From Anabaenopsis elenkinii CCIBt3563 (lineage in GTDB: Bacteria > Cyanobacteriota > Cyanobacteriia > Cyanobacteriales > Nostocaceae), in assembly GCF_015245355.1 (NCBI RefSeq), contig NZ_CP063311.1:3200469-3264468 (forward strand): a stretch of DNA of 64,000 nt. The letters run 5' to 3'. Below are positions 35,619-46,874 of the stretch, in pieces. The translations under genes and the position numbers were made by a program. How positions within the stretch are numbered: the first letter of the stretch is position 1; every line of letters starts with the position of its first letter. Below the pieces are notes generated by a model. It worked only from the letters and a program-made list of their open reading frames with translations, was not told where the DNA came from and searched no databases.

Positions 35619-36938
35619 ATGAAAATCCAAATTTTTACCCATAAAGTTTACCCTTTTTTACTATCTGCTTACAGATGGTACTTACTCACCCCGGAGCGTT
35701 CACTGGATGCAGCTTATAAGGCAGCATTACAGATTAAATCCCTAGAAAATGACCATTTTGAGGGAAACAAAATAGAGATAAATTCAGCCATCTACAGTAA
35801 CAGTGTGATGGATTATTTCGAGTCAGTTTTAAAGCAACAATTAAAAATTGTGCGGATGCGACTGACGGAGTTTCGCTCCAGTCGTTGGTTTTCTAATGAA
35901 TCTCATCACAGGGCGGCGGATAAAACAGGTATAGAATATCCCAGTGCTGCGGCAATTTTAGAAAAATTAAATTTTATTGATCAAGTTATATCTAAATATA
36001 ATAACTGGGATTATGAGGTCAATTCCCGGGAGTTAGTAAATCCGCCTCAAATAGTTAAAGTTGCTCCGCCTACATCTCAAGCATCACCACCAAAATTACC
36101 AGGTCAAAATCAAGAACAAAATCAAAAAAAGCGGGGTAAATCTGACACAATGGGAATATTACCCCGGTCGCTTTTAGGTACCATCAGCCGTCTGCAAGTT
36201 GAGTTAGATCCCAATGCTGAAGAAGATGTTGTCAAAAACTTCCGTCAGAATCAAAGAAGAAGTATAATAGCCATTAGATTTATTTTACTATTAATTATAG
36301 TCCCTCTATTAACCCATCAAATATCAAAGGTATTAGTGGTAGGTCCGGTGATTAACCATTTTAGAGGAGAGGAAGCAGTACCAATGTTTCTTAACTTGGA
36401 AATGGAAGAAGAAGCATTGATAGAACTGCAAAAATTTGAAGATAAAATCAGGTTTAAAAATTTGATTAGTGGCGCTCCTCGACTATCTCCTACAGAGATG
36501 GAAATGCAGATGGAGGAGAAAGCCCATGAAATTGCCGAACAATTTCGTCGCGAAAGTGCTAACGCCATTAAAAATGTTTTTGCGGATATTTTATCAGTTG
36601 GTGCGTTTATTTATTTGCTACTGATTAGCAAGCCAGCTATTATGGTGTTAAAAGATTTTATTGATCATATTGTCTATGGTTTAAGTGATAGTGCTAAGGC
36701 ATTTATTATTATTTTATTTACTGATGTATTTGTCGGTTTCCACTCTCCCCACGGCTGGGAAATAATTTTAGAGGGTGCATCACGTCATTGGGGCTTACCA
36801 GCTAACCGAGATTTTATTTTCCTATTTATTGCTACATTCCCGGTGATTTTGGATACCATCTTTAAATACTGGATTTTCCGTTATTTAAACCGTATATCAC
36901 CTTCGGCTGTGGCTACATATCGCAACATGAATGAGTAA
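35619..36938 (+). CDS. pxcA: Proton extrusion protein, CemA/PxcA family
   Basis: A protein of 439 residues. The N-terminal part (RWYLLTPERSLDAAYKAALQIKSLE, split TPERSLDAAYKAALQ) and SVMDYFESVLKQQLKIVRMRLTEFRSSRW are the cytoplasmic domain. The membrane part carries AIRFILLLIIVPLLTHQISK, FADILSVGAFIYLLL, AFIIILFTDVFVGFHSPHGWE and FPVILDTIFKYWIFRYLNRISPS. This matches PxcA, the cyanobacterial relative of chloroplast CemA, known to help light-driven Na+-dependent proton release from the cell. It is a single gene that converges with argJ. Confidence 0.93.
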   Translation: MKIQIFTHKVYPFLLSAYRWYLLTPERSLDAAYKAALQIKSLENDHFEGNKIEINSAIYSNSVMDYFESVLKQQLKIVRMRLTEFRSSRWFSNESHHRAADKTGIEYPSAAAILEKLNFIDQVISKYNNWDYEVNSRELVNPPQIVKVAPPTSQASPPKLPGQNQEQNQKKRGKSDTMGILPRSLLGTISRLQVELDPNAEEDVVKNFRQNQRRSIIAIRFILLLIIVPLLTHQISKVLVVGPVINHFRGEEAVPMFLNLEMEEEALIELQKFEDKIRFKNLISGAPRLSPTEMEMQMEEKAHEIAEQFRRESANAIKNVFADILSVGAFIYLLLISKPAIMVLKDFIDHIVYGLSDSAKAFIIILFTDVFVGFHSPHGWEIILEGASRHWGLPANRDFIFLFIATFPVILDTIFKYWIFRYLNRISPSAVATYRNMNE

Positions 36939-37038
36939 AAAATCATCAGTGTCGCGGTGATAAATGGGGGAAATCTCGATGCAAGAGCTAGGCTTTACAC
37001 CGAGTAATTAGCGGACTGGGGAGTTTTTCAGCGTTAAC

Positions 37039-38307
37039 TCAAGTGGTGTACTCGGCGTTAATTTTTACATAGTCATAACTCAAATCACACCCCCAAGCTT
37101 TACCATCACCATGACCATTACCAACCTTAACTGCAATAATCACGGGATGATCTATTCTTTGTTCTGGGCGGTGGTTATGATAGACAGAAGAATCAGCGGC
37201 AGTTTGTTTTAAATATGTACTGGCTGCTGCACGATCAAATGATACTGGTTGACCATTTTCTAATAACAGGAAATCGCCTAATTTAATTTGTAATTTCTCT
37301 TGTTCAAAGGGGACGCCAGCACGTCCAGCAGCGGCGGCGATACGTCCCCAGTTGGGATCACGTCCAAAGATGGCAGATTTAACTAAGGATGAACCTGCAA
37401 TGGTTTTAGCAATTTGACGCGCACAAACTTGATCATGAGCACCTGTAACTTGGACTTCAATTAAGCAGGTTGCGCCTTCACCGTCACGGGCGATCGCTTT
37501 TGCTAAATGCTGACACACTGCTGTTAACATGGCCTCTAATTTTTCGGCTTCTGGACTCATTTCGGTAATTGCTGGTGTGCGAGATTGACCATTAGCCAAA
37601 GCAATTAGACTATCGTTAGTGCTAGTATCACCATCTACGGTAATGGCATTAAAGCTTTGATCCGCCGCCCTACTTAACATTTGTTGCCACAGATGAGATG
37701 AAACCGCTGCATCACAGGTTACAAATGCTAACATAGTAGCCATATTGGGATGAATCATCCCGGAACCTTTGGCAATACCACCAATTCGCACTGGGCGATC
37801 GCCTATAATTGTTTCTAGAGCAATGGACTTTGTTACCAAGTCTGTAGTGACAATTGCTTTGGCTGCTGCATCTGAACCTGTTGGGGAGAGTGCTGCTACT
37901 ACCTGAGGAATACCACTGCGCAAAGCATCCATTTTCATGCGTTGACCAATAACCCCTGTAGAAGCTAGCAAAATCGATTCCGGGGAGATATTTAACTCCC
38001 GCGCTAATATCTCGGCACTTTCTACAGCATCATGTATACCTTGCATACCTGTGGAAGCATTGGCTTGACCAGCATTGCAGAGGATTGCACGGGCGCTATG
38101 TTTGGCTTGTAGGCGTTGGCGACAATAGTCTACACAGGCGGCTTTAACTTGGCTAGTGGTGAATACACCAGCTGCGATCGCCTCCACATCTGACCAGATC
38201 AAAGCTAAATCTGGTAATCCCGAAGGCTTAAGTCCCGCAGTGATTCCCGCTGCTTGATAACCTCTTGGAGCCGTAACACCGCCAGTAATTTCTTGCCAAT
38301 CTGTCAT
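37039..38307 (-). CDS. argJ: Bifunctional ornithine acetyltransferase / N-acetylglutamate synthase
   Basis: Catalyses two acetyl-transfer steps in arginine synthesis. The precursor has 422 residues. The self-cleavage site lies at the Thr of HPNMATMLAFVTCDA, which becomes the N-terminal nucleophile of the beta chain. AGIAKGSGMIHPN (here GGIAKGSGMIHPN), AILCNAGQANA, AITVDGDTSTNDSLIALANG and FGRDPNWGRIAAAAGRAG are standard ArgJ motifs. It stands alone. Arginine supply also feeds cyanophycin in such organisms. Confidence 0.97.
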   Translation of the reverse strand: MTDWQEITGGVTAPRGYQAAGITAGLKPSGLPDLALIWSDVEAIAAGVFTTSQVKAACVDYCRQRLQAKHSARAILCNAGQANASTGMQGIHDAVESAEILARELNISPESILLASTGVIGQRMKMDALRSGIPQVVAALSPTGSDAAAKAIVTTDLVTKSIALETIIGDRPVRIGGIAKGSGMIHPNMATMLAFVTCDAAVSSHLWQQMLSRAADQSFNAITVDGDTSTNDSLIALANGQSRTPAITEMSPEAEKLEAMLTAVCQHLAKAIARDGEGATCLIEVQVTGAHDQVCARQIAKTIAGSSLVKSAIFGRDPNWGRIAAAAGRAGVPFEQEKLQIKLGDFLLLENGQPVSFDRAAASTYLKQTAADSSVYHNHRPEQRIDHPVIIAVKVGNGHGDGKAWGCDLSYDYVKINAEYTT

Positions 38308-38772
38308 TTTTTTCTTTGCACCACTCTTAGCTGTTTAACTGGCGTTGATTATACCAATTCTTCACAACTGCCAGATATTCGCCGAGCATGAAACAAGGAG
38401 AGCTACATGGGCAGCTCTCCAGATCATCAGGGTGCATCTACTTATCACAGTATAGCATTTTTGCTATGAGGTGTTATACACTTTATTTATGTTTTACATC
38501 AATATTCTTGAACAGCAAGGGTATTTATCAGTTAGCGTAACAACTCTATAAATCTATGGCTACAACTGCTTGATACCAGGCGAGCGGAACTATTTAATTG
38601 ATTTAATTTTTCCTTAAACAAAAGATAACTTTTTCATTTAATAACAGTGATAGAAACTATCTATCTAGTGGGAACAGTAATATTCGGTACTCTGCATCAG
38701 GGGCATATACGAATACATTTTTTTAACTAATGTTAATATACAATCATTTAACTCAGTACTTAATTTGAGATT
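38308..38772. other. Intergenic region, divergent
   Basis: A 465-bp AT-rich divergent region between argJ and the CHAD-protein gene. I see no RNA gene or repeat in it beyond AT-rich promoter-like sequence. Confidence 0.4.
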
Positions 38773-39753
38773 ATGATATTAGCAATAAAACCTACATCCA
38801 ACAGTCTCAAGGAATATGCTTACCGAGCGGTTCAACAACACCTAAAAAAAACCTTGAAATGGGAGAAATCCGTCAAGAAAGATGAACATCCAGAAGCATT
38901 GCATCAAATGCGAGTCGGGATGCGTCGCCTACGTACTGCAATCAGCAGGTTTGATTTAGTACTGAATTTACCGAGGTCATCCCGGGATAAAAAAATCAGT
39001 AATATTGCCGCAATCTTAGGCAAGCTAAGAGACATAGATGTACTTAAGGAAACTTTAGAAAACCTTTACCAACCACATTTACCTGCTGAAGAACAAAAAG
39101 TACTGGACACAGCTTTAAATATTTTAGGTAAACAACGCCAAAAAGCATTATCCCAGACCCGCAAAACATTACAAGGGGAAGCTTATAACTCTCTCAAACA
39201 AGGATTACTACTTTGGTTAGATCAACCCATTTATCAGCCTTTAGCATCTCTACCCATTGAAGAAGTGTTACCGGATTTACTCTTACCTGAAGTGAGTAGT
39301 TTTTTGCTACATCCGGGGTGGTTAGTGGGGACTGATATGACAGATGGGGATATAAAAGTTTGCACAAACTGGCCTGCAGAAAACATAGAAAAGGAATTGA
39401 CAACTCAAGGCGCAAGCATTCACAATTTACGCAAGCAAGCCAAACGCCTGCGTTACCAAATGGAGTTATTTAGTGATTTATATGGTGAGTCATACTCGGC
39501 TTATGTTGCCGAAGTCAAAACTATCCAAGACATATTAGGCAAGATCCAAGATAGCGTTGTGATGGGTGAGTGGCTCGAGGATGTATTGCAGTCAGAAATT
39601 GATGCCCAAGTGCCGACCCTTGCTAGTCTGTTAAAAAATAATCGTTATCAATTGTGGCAGGAATGGCGACCTTTGCAAGAGCGCTATTTGCAAGCTGGAC
39701 ATCGGTACAGTTTTCATTTAACAGTACTCAAGCTGATGGCAACAGCTATTTGA
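38773..39753 (+). CDS. CHAD-domain protein
   Basis: A protein of 326 residues, all in one helical CHAD domain. The signature conserved histidines and basic residues are visible: EALHQMRVGMRRLRTAISRFDLV, KLRDIDVLKETL, and IHNLRKQAKRLRYQMELFSDLYG. CHAD domains bind inorganic polyphosphate with their positively charged helices and target granules. No CYTH triphosphatase domain is attached. A phosphate permease gene lies 7 kb away. The stop codon begins a dispersed repeat. Confidence 0.92.
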   Translation: MILAIKPTSNSLKEYAYRAVQQHLKKTLKWEKSVKKDEHPEALHQMRVGMRRLRTAISRFDLVLNLPRSSRDKKISNIAAILGKLRDIDVLKETLENLYQPHLPAEEQKVLDTALNILGKQRQKALSQTRKTLQGEAYNSLKQGLLLWLDQPIYQPLASLPIEEVLPDLLLPEVSSFLLHPGWLVGTDMTDGDIKVCTNWPAENIEKELTTQGASIHNLRKQAKRLRYQMELFSDLYGESYSAYVAEVKTIQDILGKIQDSVVMGEWLEDVLQSEIDAQVPTLASLLKNNRYQLWQEWRPLQERYLQAGHRYSFHLTVLKLMATAI

Positions 39754-39834
39754 TATAGCATTTCCCATGCTCGTAAGGTACAAAGTTTTTTAGTTTTAGG
39801 GAACACACCGAATAAATTGGTGTGTACTTCATGA
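39753..39834 (+). repeat. Dispersed repeat, copy 1
   Basis: GATATAGCATTTCCCATGCT followed by CGTAAGGTACAAAGTT and ...TAGGGAAC, ending GGTGTGTACTTCAT. The same sequence with few changes occurs at 46765-46856. It starts inside the stop of the CHAD gene. Confidence 0.75.
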
Positions 39835-39930
39835 GACACACACAAAGGCTTTAACTGGTGACATCAATGATTTTATTCGCCCCCAGTGGAGGAAGCCCCC
39901 ACTGATTGTATGCTGGTCGCGCTAGTGAAG

Positions 39931-40872
39931 CTAACCAATTAATTTCTGCCAGGTCATTGGTCCAACAATACCATCGGCAAGTAAACCATTTTGTCTTTGA
40001 TATGTCCTAATAGCTCTTCCTGTCTGGGGTCCATAGACACCATCCACACCAGCACCTACACGGTGTTGTATGTATCTCACAACTTCACCGCCAGCGTGGT
40101 TGGGTCTGATTATTCGTCTAGCTAAAATCAGATTAATCCCATTCCAGGTATTTGTGTCTGCAATTCCAGTGGGTGGTAGTCCCATAATATTCTGAAAATT
40201 GACTGTTGCCGATCTTGTAGCCGGTCCGATGACATTATCTTCAACCAAGCGCCTACCATTACTGTCGGTGATTTGTAATTGATTTAAGGCTCTTTGCAGT
40301 CTAATAACTGTAGTATCGGTATTCAACTCTTCATCTGGCACAGCATTAACAGGAGTGCTGGGCACTTCACCGGTTAAGCCCTTGACGATCGCATTAGCGG
40401 TTGCTTCCGATTCAAAGATATTCATATCTCTTGGTGAATCGATAAAGCAGCATTCGATCAAAATGGCAGGCATCCTAGTATGTCTGAGGACGTATAAGTG
40501 AGACCCACTCTTGACCCCACGATTAAAGAATCCTAATTTGACAATTTCATTTAACACTGGTTGAGCAATTTTTCTCCCAGCATCACTAGCGGCAAATACC
40601 TCTGTACCATTAGCCCGACCATTAAAAGCGTTAAAATGTATTGAGACAAAAACGTCAACTCTGTTAGTATTGGCAGTGTTAATTCTTTGGAATAGTGAGT
40701 TTGTGACGGAGGTAGACCTATCTGGTTTACAGGGTATGACTTCATGCCCTAAAGCCCGTAACTTGGATATGACTTTATTCCCCACATCTGTATTTAAAAC
40801 ATCCTCCGATTTGATCCCCACAGCACCTGTGTCTGGAGGCGAATTATGACCGATATCAATGCCAAATTTCAT
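39931..40872 (-). CDS. N-acetylmuramoyl-L-alanine amidase with two peptidoglycan-binding repeats
   Basis: A protein of 313 residues. Residues 1-165 are an Amidase_3 zinc domain: the first His in GIDIGHNSPPDTG, VDVFVSIHFNAFNGRANGTEVF with the second His, and LIECCFIDSPRD with the catalytic Glu. Residues about 185-313 hold two PG_binding_1 repeats (LQRALNQLQITDSNGR, and VRYIQHRVGAGVDGVYGPQT with GLLADGIVGPMTWQKL). The enzyme cuts the amide between muramic acid and the stem peptide. No signal peptide is visible at the start, so export is unclear. In filamentous forms such amidases help form septal nanopores, but that role is not shown here. Confidence 0.9.
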   Translation of the reverse strand: MKFGIDIGHNSPPDTGAVGIKSEDVLNTDVGNKVISKLRALGHEVIPCKPDRSTSVTNSLFQRINTANTNRVDVFVSIHFNAFNGRANGTEVFAASDAGRKIAQPVLNEIVKLGFFNRGVKSGSHLYVLRHTRMPAILIECCFIDSPRDMNIFESEATANAIVKGLTGEVPSTPVNAVPDEELNTDTTVIRLQRALNQLQITDSNGRRLVEDNVIGPATRSATVNFQNIMGLPPTGIADTNTWNGINLILARRIIRPNHAGGEVVRYIQHRVGAGVDGVYGPQTGRAIRTYQRQNGLLADGIVGPMTWQKLIG

Positions 40873-41269
40873 CTGTTCAACCTCTAGTTTTGCTTATAAG
40901 TTGTAATTTTTTCTGGTTATACCAGGCCGGTTATCAGGTTCTAAATAGTCAATCAGATGTCTTACTATTCACAGTGTCCTGATCAATCTCATTTATAGCT
41001 TTTATTGTGTAACAAATAAGTTAACTTAGGATAATTAGTCAGCAGCACTGTACTGGATGAACCTCTCAGATCATAGAAGTTGTTTCCCAAGCAGCCTAGA
41101 ATTTGTCAAGATTTAGCTGCGGGTTATGAAAATTGGGCTAAATTTCCTGGGGTACAAAAATAAAAGCAGTTAGCTCACAGGCTTTTAGCCGGGGGATTAA
41201 TGTGTAGCACATAATGGTGCATCAGTTAGTCTAAATTGACTGAGTTTAAACATCATTGTAGGATAAAAC

Positions 41270-41395
41270 ACTACCCTGGCGCACAGGGAATCTCAAGCTT
41301 GTGGACAGAACAACCTCTGTTTAGATGAGGAAACTCCCCTAAGTAAGTTGGCTGGATGAAGCAAGAATCCCACGGGCTTCTAGCGGTGGGAATTT
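41270..41395 (+). mobile_element. Probable IS200/IS605 right-end remnant
   Basis: GAAGCAAGAATCCCACGGGC followed by TTCTAGCGGTGGGAA matches the solitary right end near 4.29 kb (GAAGCAAGAATCCCCCGGCT, then TCTAGCCGTGGGGA). The 80 bases before it may be the tail of a tnpB or its guide-RNA scaffold. No complete frame remains. It lies between the amidase gene and the Cys-repeat gene, in a gene-free stretch of 582 bp that is otherwise unremarkable. Confidence 0.5.
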
Positions 41396-41454
41396 CAATT
41401 CCATACTAGTCGTAAATTTGAGTTAGCATAACCTTGGGTGTTTGGAGAAAGGCG

Positions 41455-42084
41455 ATGAGGAAAAAAAAATTGAGTCAAGCTGGTAACCCCCAAGGTAGTT
41501 TAACCATGGGAATATTGGAGAGCAAAAGGATGGATTTGACAACGCCAGTTTTAGCTATAGTTGGATGTTTGGCGATCATGATCCCCGCTCCTGGTATGGC
41601 TGTGGCTGTCTCTAATGCTAATGATTACCGTGTCTGTACAGCTCAACTGTTGGATTTGGGACTAACTCCACAATCTGCGTCACGAGGATGTGCAAAAGCA
41701 CTGCGTCCGCGAGAATTGTCTGGTTGCGTGGTGAGAATTAATCAGCAAACTCAAATTAGTGCCGTAGATGCTCTTTCTTCCTGTGAGCAAGCCCGGCGAC
41801 CCAAGGATTTATCTAATTGTGTTGTTGCTATCAGTAGAAATATTCAAGATGCTGTCCAGGTAACCGTGTTAAATTACTGTGACCGTAGTTTGTTACCGGA
41901 GCGCTTCGCTCAGTGCGTGGTGGGTTTACGGAGTGTAACAGATATTGCACCTACGCAGGCAATGGATACTTGTATTGATGCCAGCGACCGTGTTAGTGGC
42001 TTTTCACCTCCATCTCCATCGCCAAATAGAGCTCCTACAATATTTACCCCTTCTTTTGAGGTCACTCCCATTCTACATTATTGA
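41455..42084 (+). CDS. Exported cysteine-repeat protein
   Basis: A protein of 209 residues from the ATG at 41455, which has GGAGAAAGG six bases upstream; a TTG 21 bases earlier is less likely. An N-terminal basic stretch is followed by a hydrophobic signal segment (TTPVLAIVGCLAIMIPAPGM). The mature part has three or four 36-residue repeats, each with a pair of cysteines: CAKALRPRELSGCVVRINQQ, CEQARRPKDLSNCVVAISRN, CDRSLLPERFAQCVVGLRSV. It ends in a proline-rich tail. The pattern suggests a stable disulfide repeat protein in the periplasm. I do not know its function. It is a single gene followed by a stem-loop. Confidence 0.75.
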   Translation: MRKKKLSQAGNPQGSLTMGILESKRMDLTTPVLAIVGCLAIMIPAPGMAVAVSNANDYRVCTAQLLDLGLTPQSASRGCAKALRPRELSGCVVRINQQTQISAVDALSSCEQARRPKDLSNCVVAISRNIQDAVQVTVLNYCDRSLLPERFAQCVVGLRSVTDIAPTQAMDTCIDASDRVSGFSPPSPSPNRAPTIFTPSFEVTPILHY

Positions 42085-42113
42085 AAAATTGTATAAATTA
42101 CGTCTATGAAGCG

Positions 42114-42135
42114 CCCCATCCGCCATGGGATGGGG
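42114..42135 (+). terminator. Stem-loop after the Cys-repeat gene
   Basis: CCCCATCC-GCCAT-GGGATGGGG followed by TTTG, 30 bases after the stop at 42084. It has a short T-run. Confidence 0.6.
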
Positions 42136-42336
42136 TTTGCTATCTCATGCAGAGAATCAGGTAATACCACAATACAATTGTCATGAGGGATATACTTAAA
42201 ATTATTTGTTATCCTCCAGACGCGATCGCCTCTTCTAGGTGCCTAAAAGCCGGATCACTTTGCCATCTTGTCAGCAAAAGAGCAACCGCTACCTTGAGCT
42301 TATAGTATTGATATTTACATTTGACTGTGATAATAA

Positions 42337-42360
42337 GAGGTGTTAATGCTATAACACCTC
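42337..42360 (-). terminator. Stem-loop directly after hetR
   Basis: GAGGTGTTA and its inverse TAACACCTC are separated by six bases, five bases beyond the hetR stop on the minus strand. Followed on that strand by TTATTATCA rather than a long T-run. Confidence 0.6.
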
Positions 42361-42365
42361 AACTA

Positions 42366-44149
<1,784 letters not shown>

Positions 44150-46261
44150 CTAACGAGAGGGTAGCATTTTCTCGAAACTGTAAGCTGCTGCGCCAAGAGT
44201 TACAAATAGTACTCCGATAACTTGGACAACTGCCAAGGTTTCCTGAAGTATTAAACTAGCAAAAACTACTGTTAAAATTGGTACACTTGCTCCGATAATG
44301 GCTGAACGTAAAGCACCTAATTTGCGAATACCAACATTGTTGAAGACATAACCTACTAGAGTGAGAACGCCCAAAATAAAAGCAATCAAAATAAGTTCCA
44401 GTACATTAGATGGCTCAACAGTAATATTCAAGTTCCTTGGTAAAGGTAGCATCAAACAGATAAAGCTCAACACCAACATGGTGGTGAAATTAACTAAGGT
44501 AAAAGACACTGGATGGAGTTTAGTAGCGCATATCCTTGTCAAAATCACGTAGCAAGCAAAAGCTAAACCAGCTAAAATTGCTGTGCTGCTTCCCAGATTA
44601 AAAATACTCGTACCTAGGGTGCTAGAACCGCCTAAAACCATTAATTCACCACCTAAAATACCAACCATAGCCACAAATCGGAATCCAGGAGGGCGATCGC
44701 CGAATAGTAACCATGAGAGAAATCCGCTGATGATGGGGTAGACAAAGAACAAAGCGATCGCCATTCCAGTAGCTACCTGACCAATAGAAAGATAGATCAG
44801 CACCTGAGATACATACAAAAAACAACCACTGGCGATGGAAATCTGTAAAATTCTTTGTTTCTTGACAGTACGATTGGGAGTAGGATTACTACCCAATGAC
44901 CCTACCAGAGTTTGCATATCTTGCCATACTTCTGGATGCATCATGGGGGCCAAGAGTAACATCAATGGCACAACTACCAGCAGACGTAGCATTAAAATTA
45001 AAAACACATTTCCCAGTGTTGGAGAAATAATTCCCTGGATCTCCAGAACTCCAAAATTGTCCTGAGCTTTAAAGAACATCCACTTGATGACTATGTTGTA
45101 TAACGACGATACGACCGTTGACAACACAACTAGCAAGAAACCCACCTGGAGTTGGGAAGACCTGCGGGATCTAACAGACCGTGGTGATGGAGGTTCCACT
45201 TCTGAGCTAGTTGATGATTGAGAACTAAAGGTTTTAGTCTGGAGTTCAGATAAATTTCTACCTGGTAATAAACTGGACTGTTTGACCTCTGGTGGGGATT
45301 GGGTTTGGGGTTCTAAAGATTCCCCAGTTGGTAATAAACTGGACTGTTTGACCTCTGGTGGTGATTGGGTTTGGGGTTGAGAAACATCTCGACCAGGTAG
45401 AAAATTTGCTGATGGTCTTGTGTTCGACGATAACCCTAGTGTAGAAGGATCAGTATTGTTGCTTGGAGACAAATCTCCAGTAGAAATTGGTTCGGTACTG
45501 CTAGTCTCGATTACTTCTGACTGTAAATGTGTCTGAGAAGAACGGGGTGGCTGTGACTCCGTGGGGTGTAAAATAGTAGGCGGTGATGCTGTTACCGCTG
45601 CTCTGGAAATTTCCTCTATGGTGTTGACCAGTTCAAACCGTAGGTGATTAATCAACTCCTCTACAATCACTTCCCCCTGTTGCTGCTGTTGGTTTTGTAC
45701 TTGGGACAGCTGTTGGGAAAGATGATTTTGATAATTTTTCAGATCCTGTTGTAAGGAGTTGAAGGTAATCATCAGGGTATCGTTCAAAGCGCCAAGCATT
45801 TGTTCAATATTCTGATTGTTATTCCCTGCTGACTGAATAGCAGATACTTCCTGAGCATTACCTTCTGCTGATTTACGAGCTAAATTGGCAAGTGATAATT
45901 GTAGTTGTGAAGATATATGTTTTGCTAAGGCTTCTGATAACTGACGGATTAACACTTGCTGTTCAGTAATTTGCCTTACCTTTTGTAAGTGTTCTTTTTC
46001 TGCTAATAACTGTTGGATTTCGTCAGATAAACGAGTTTTATCCGCCTGAAGCCGTTTTATTTCTTCCTGTAACGATCTGAGCACATTTTGCTGGAGACGT
46101 TCTAAGTCCTCCACTACAGCCCATAAAGCTGTCTCTGCTGCTCTGGATAGATCACCTCTGACTCGCGGGTTGTCTGGTCGCTTCTCAAATCGCCCCATTA
46201 GCTTCTCACCTCTAACACCTGGAAGATAAAGCTTCTTTTTGTCAACTGGCTTGGTACTCAT
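44150..46261 (-). CDS. EamA/DMT-type transporter with long N-terminal coiled-coil and linker
   Basis: A protein of 703 residues. Residues about 45-220 form a coiled coil (LERLQQNVLRSLQEEIKRLQ, KTRLSDEIQQLLAEKEHLQK, QQDLKNYQNHLSQQLSQVQN). Residues 225-370 are a Ser/Pro/Gln-rich linker holding a direct repeat (QTQSPPEVKQSSLLP twice). Residues about 375-700 are a ten-helix EamA drug/metabolite transporter (VGFLLVVLSTVVSSLYNIVI, ALFFVYPIISGFLSWLLFGD, IGASVPILTVVFASLILQET). A transporter with a cytoplasmic coiled coil is unusual; the coil may anchor or cluster it. The substrate is unknown. Single gene. Confidence 0.85.
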   Translation of the reverse strand: MSTKPVDKKKLYLPGVRGEKLMGRFEKRPDNPRVRGDLSRAAETALWAVVEDLERLQQNVLRSLQEEIKRLQADKTRLSDEIQQLLAEKEHLQKVRQITEQQVLIRQLSEALAKHISSQLQLSLANLARKSAEGNAQEVSAIQSAGNNNQNIEQMLGALNDTLMITFNSLQQDLKNYQNHLSQQLSQVQNQQQQQGEVIVEELINHLRFELVNTIEEISRAAVTASPPTILHPTESQPPRSSQTHLQSEVIETSSTEPISTGDLSPSNNTDPSTLGLSSNTRPSANFLPGRDVSQPQTQSPPEVKQSSLLPTGESLEPQTQSPPEVKQSSLLPGRNLSELQTKTFSSQSSTSSEVEPPSPRSVRSRRSSQLQVGFLLVVLSTVVSSLYNIVIKWMFFKAQDNFGVLEIQGIISPTLGNVFLILMLRLLVVVPLMLLLAPMMHPEVWQDMQTLVGSLGSNPTPNRTVKKQRILQISIASGCFLYVSQVLIYLSIGQVATGMAIALFFVYPIISGFLSWLLFGDRPPGFRFVAMVGILGGELMVLGGSSTLGTSIFNLGSSTAILAGLAFACYVILTRICATKLHPVSFTLVNFTTMLVLSFICLMLPLPRNLNITVEPSNVLELILIAFILGVLTLVGYVFNNVGIRKLGALRSAIIGASVPILTVVFASLILQETLAVVQVIGVLFVTLGAAAYSFEKMLPSR
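45264..45380 (-). repeat. 66-bp-period direct repeat in the EamA-type gene
   Basis: A block of about 49 bases beginning GGTAATAAACTGGACTGTTT recurs 66 bases later, so the frame is kept and 22 residues are duplicated in the linker. Confidence 0.8.
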
Positions 46262-46764
46262 ACTGAGTTTCTAGATTTGTTCAGATGAACTGAACACTTT
46301 CGCAGAAACTGCTGACATAAGGGTAATTTTGTCATGCTGAGTGCCAGGTTGGCAAAGTATCTAAATTTATTTACATAACAGCCATACTATACTCTGTTAT
46401 CTTCAATATCACACAACTGCTTTTGATCACAGACTGATCTAAATTAACAGTTTTCGACTCTGATATAAATACTGTTTTCTTTAGCAGTAACAGTAATGAC
46501 CAAGGGCTTATGAGTGAGTATATTAATACCAGAGTATCAAGAAAGTTCTGGGCTTCTATGTCAATTCTGTCGGAATGTAACTTGTCATACAAGTTACATT
46601 TAGATATGTATTAGACTAGTAAATCGCATAAATTTTATCCCCTATAAAATATTTTAATAAATTAACTGTTATTGTGCAAAAAGACATTTTGATTTTGGTG
46701 TTGTAGTAACCTGACTCTCAGGGAAAAGTTAGATAGATATCAGATCATAAACATAAATAAAGAA
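46262..46764. other. Intergenic region upstream of the EamA-type gene
   Basis: A 503-bp AT-rich stretch. A 73-codon open frame on the minus strand (46371-46592) lacks protein character and a ribosome site and is not called. Confidence 0.4.
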
Positions 46765-46856
46765 GATATAGCATTTCCCATGCTCGTGAGGTACAAAGTT
46801 GTTTAGTTTCAGGGAACAGGGAACAGGGAACAGGGAATTGATGTGTACTTCATTAG
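46765..46856 (+). repeat. Dispersed repeat, copy 2, with heptanucleotide run
   Basis: Matches copy 1 at 39753-39834 (GATATAGCATTTCCCATGCT, then CGTGAGGTACAAAGTT and the GTGTACTTCAT end). Where copy 1 has one AGGGAAC, this copy has AGGGAAC three times plus AGGGAAT (46811-46838), a short tandem repeat of the kind common in heterocystous cyanobacteria. Confidence 0.8.
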
Positions 46857-46874
46857 CCTGAAAAAGGCTATATA

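Noticed and set aside
46371-46592. 73-codon open frame on the minus strand
   Set aside because: Low protein character and no ribosome site; it lies in an AT-rich spacer.
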